Assembly: GCA_919902485.1 (NCBI GenBank) | Contig: CAKKRB010000181.1 | Location: forward strand, 1 to 7,102 | From: Omnitrophica bacterium GWA2_41_15 | GTDB taxonomy: Bacteria > Omnitrophota > Gorgyraeia > Gorgyraeales > Gorgyraeaceae | DNA: 7,102 bases | Direction of reading: 5' to 3' | In this document: positions 5,914 to 7,102 of the stretch, piece after piece | How the letters are laid out: the number at the start of each line of letters is the position of its first letter | How positions within the stretch are numbered: position 1 is the stretch's first letter | The notes under the pieces: generated by a model | What the model was told of the DNA's origin: nothing | The model's input: only the letters and a program-made list of their open reading frames with translations | Databases searched by the model: none | Program-made: the position numbers and the translations under genes

Positions 5914-7102
5914 TTAAATTAGTCCTTTTAACCTTTCTGCAATTTTCTCTCTATCATTAAGCCTTCTCACCCCTGGCCTTGTTTCCAGAATTTCTTTTAT
6001 CTTATTATAAATTCCATCAGGTGTTGCAGTATGTATATACCCCTGCTCTTCAAGACTCGAAATCATTGAATTATATTTTTCGTTCACCCTTAACCCTTTA
6101 CCCGCTTGCCCCGAGCAACGTCGAGGGGCTACCCTAAACACTATGGTACTCTTGCCAGAACTCGCAGCCTCTGATATCATAGACATACTTTCCGGCGAAG
6201 TTACTATCACATCGCTTAATCCAAATATACCAGGCACTGCCCCTTCTATATTCTTTTCATTTGCAATAATAAGCAGTTTGCAGTTCTTTCTGCCGCTCAA
6301 TTTTTCTTTTATCAGTTTATCTATCTCCGCAGAAGTCCTTCTTGAAGTTGAAGCATAAATATCAATATTTTTTCCTTCAGAAATCTTTATAACTGCGTCC
6401 AGAACTCTCTCCACATCGCTCTTTTCTAATCTAAACCCTTTCGCGTCTCCTCCGATAAGCACTCCTATCCCGCCCTGGTTTGGAATTTGCCTGCCCCGAG
6501 CTAAGTCGAGGGGTAATTTGTTTATTGTTATTTCCATTAACTTATCGTTTATTCTATTAGGAGCCCCTTCGGTTACTAATATATTAGGGGCAGGGAACAG
6601 TTTAAAACCGTTCCCTACAGTTATTGCGTCATGACGCGGTAATATAATCAAATCTATTTTCCTGCCGCAGCCAAAACCTGGTTTCATCATCAAAACATTT
6701 TTAGCGTTATTTTCATATTTTAAAAATATATTCGCCGCAACCGTAGATGCCCCGCAGGAAATAACAATATCTGCGTATTTATTTTTTACAGCTTCGTAAG
6801 ATTCTTTTGTAAGGCATAATTTAAGACACCTCAAACACCCCTGGCATCTTCTTGAAGCAAAAATACTCGCAAGATTCAGGAACATTTTTGTAAAATTATT
6901 TTTAAATCTCACGTCTACTGCATGGATTTTTACAATAGGTTTTTCTTCTATGCCTCGAGCCTTAAGCCTGAAGCCTAGAGCTTCTTCTATCATTTCTGCA
7001 ACTGCCGTTGCCTGATTAAAATGCCCTGCCTTGCCATCTCCCAATATTATCACAGTGCGCTGGGGAGTGCTTTTCCATCTTTTGTGCGACCATAGCCATT
7101 GT
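5914..7102 (-). CDS. ELM1-family protein, apparently fused to the C-terminus of an LpxL-type acyltransferase; 5' end outside the window
   Basis: The main part (GTG 7053 onward, 379 aa) matches the mitochondrial fission ELM1 family, bacterial proteins of LPS loci with a GT-B-like fold and probable glycosyltransferase role. Residue numbers count from that codon. Seen motifs: ILGDGKAGHFNQATAVAE (3-20), VISCGAS (97-103), ILPRHD (137-142), ILVTEGAPNRI (158-168), GVLIGGDAKGFRLE (197-210), ASTSRRTS (234-241) and VIVTSPESMSMISEAASSGK (282-301). GTG 7053 has no Shine-Dalgarno, and the frame stays open to the window edge, reading QWLWSHKRWKSTPQRT directly before VIILGDG. That stretch resembles the C-terminus of LpxL/HtrB lipid A acyltransferases (EQ-W-H-RRWK), so I extend the CDS and infer a fusion. 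A Cys cluster (70, 73, 76, 80) and five repeat-encoded patches are odd. A separate GTG-started ELM1 remains possible. Confidence 0.8.
   Translation of the reverse strand, partial: QWLWSHKRWKSTPQRTVIILGDGKAGHFNQATAVAEMIEEALGFRLKARGIEEKPIVKIHAVDVRFKNNFTKMFLNLASIFASRRCQGCLRCLKLCLTKESYEAVKNKYADIVISCGASTVAANIFLKYENNAKNVLMMKPGFGCGRKIDLIILPRHDAITVGNGFKLFPAPNILVTEGAPNRINDKLMEITINKLPLDLARGRQIPNQGGIGVLIGGDAKGFRLEKSDVERVLDAVIKISEGKNIDIYASTSRRTSAEIDKLIKEKLSGRKNCKLLIIANEKNIEGAVPGIFGLSDVIVTSPESMSMISEAASSGKSTIVFRVAPRRCSGQAGKGLRVNEKYNSMISSLEEQGYIHTATPDGIYNKIKEILETRPGVRRLNDREKIAERLKGLI
6083..6103. repeat. Heptanucleotide tandem repeat inside the ELM1 domain, GGGTNAA type
   Basis: Three 7-nt units, GGGTAAA, GGGTTAA and GGGTGAA on the minus strand, total 21 nt and so keep the frame, encoding about GKGLRVN (318-324). 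The unit is the same type as the array at 2557-2588. It lies only 4 nt from the 22-bp palindrome at 6108-6129, so the two look like one composite insertion. Confidence 0.75.
6108..6129. repeat. 22-bp imperfect palindrome (family C), copy 1, in the ELM1 domain
   Basis: Plus strand reads GCCCCGAGC, AAC, GTCGAGGGGC. The outer GCCCC/GGGGC pair exactly and the inner bases pair imperfectly. It encodes APRRCSGQ (309-316) of the ELM1 domain. The second copy at 6493-6514 shares all 18 bases flanking the 3-nt centre. From memory, short elements of the form GCCC-GAGC-nnn-GTCGA-GGGC recur in many uncultured bacteria; this was not checked. Confidence 0.8.
6493..6514. repeat. 22-bp imperfect palindrome (family C), copy 2, in the ELM1 domain
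   Basis: Plus strand reads GCCCCGAGC, TAA, GTCGAGGGGT. It matches copy 1 except for the 3-nt centre and the last base, but is read in a different frame, giving about LPLDLARG (180-187). The TAA at its centre is on the plus strand; on the coding strand it reads TTA, so no stop results. Confidence 0.8.
6590..6618. repeat. 29-bp palindrome (family B), copy in the ELM1 domain
   Basis: The 29-nt block differs from the reverse complement of the intergenic palindrome at 3698-3726 at only two positions, and each change leaves one mismatch in the stem. It encodes VGNGFKLFPA (146-155) between the family motifs ILPRHD and PNILVTEGAPN, where the ELM1 family normally has only a short loop. Confidence 0.9.
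6950..6984. repeat. Degenerate heptanucleotide tandem repeat in the ELM1 domain, AAGCCTN type
   Basis: Five consecutive 7-nt units on the plus strand: ATGCCTC, GAGCCTT, AAGCCTG, AAGCCTA and GAGCTTC. Four share GCCT at the same phase and the fifth has GCTT. The array encodes about EALGFRLKARGI (24-35), just after the conserved N-terminal motif. It differs in sequence from the GGGT-type heptamers but has the same 7-nt period. Confidence 0.7.

Noticed and set aside
3698..6618. Repeated palindromes as a CRISPR array
   Set aside because: Copies are kilobases apart, with no regular spacers and no cas genes.
7019..7102. Short minus-strand frame starting with ATG at the right edge (MAMVAQKMEKHS...)
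   Set aside because: It is about 27 codons, ends inside the ELM1 region and has no recognisable motif, while the neighbouring frame carries the acyltransferase-like tail.

Overview
The window is a one-directional cluster of envelope-polysaccharide genes, all on the minus strand, so transcription runs from the right end to the left. The products are those of a Gram-negative (diderm) bacterium building lipid A, LPS core or a similar surface glycan. They comprise the tail of a lipid A acyltransferase, an ELM1-family protein, two GT4 domains, three GT9 (heptosyltransferase-type) domains and a NodB-type deacetylase. The moderately AT-rich coding sequence, the LPS content and the many short palindromic and heptanucleotide repeats inside genes would suit an uncultured candidate phylum such as Omnitrophota. 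That taxonomic guess is weak and rests on general impression.

Layout in transcription order: (1) 7102-5914, an open frame whose first visible residues look like the C-terminus of an LpxL/HtrB acyltransferase and which runs without a stop into a full ELM1-family domain. (2) A 100-bp gap with an AT-rich inverted repeat. (3) 5813-3723, a GT4-GT9 fusion of 696 aa. (4) A 37-bp gap largely filled by a perfect 29-bp palindrome that also overlaps the stop codon of the fusion. (5) 3685-2558, a GT4 glycosyltransferase. (6) 2555-1779, a membrane-anchored polysaccharide deacetylase. (7) 1758-745, a heptosyltransferase II-like GT9. (8) 752 to the left edge, a second GT9, truncated by the window. Genes 5 to 8 are spaced by 2 nt, 20 nt and an 8-nt overlap, so they are probably one operon with translational coupling. 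No convincing promoter or rho-independent terminator was seen.

The most unusual signal is a layer of small repeats laid over the genes. Three kinds of short palindromic element occur in coding sequence without breaking the frame: a 50-bp palindrome in the last GT9, one copy of a 29-bp palindrome in the ELM1 domain (its sister copy is intergenic), and two copies of a 22-bp imperfect palindrome, also in the ELM1 domain. Three loci carry 7-nt tandem repeats: two in the ELM1 domain and one that forms both the C-terminus of the GT4 and the ribosome binding site of the deacetylase. The ELM1 domain alone carries five such patches. This resembles in-frame palindromic insertion as known from Rickettsia palindromic elements, but the sequences are different.

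Together the genes suggest stepwise assembly of a lipid A-linked heptose-containing core or a related glycan, with N-deacetylation of a sugar in the exported product. The acceptor and donor sugars cannot be read from the sequence.
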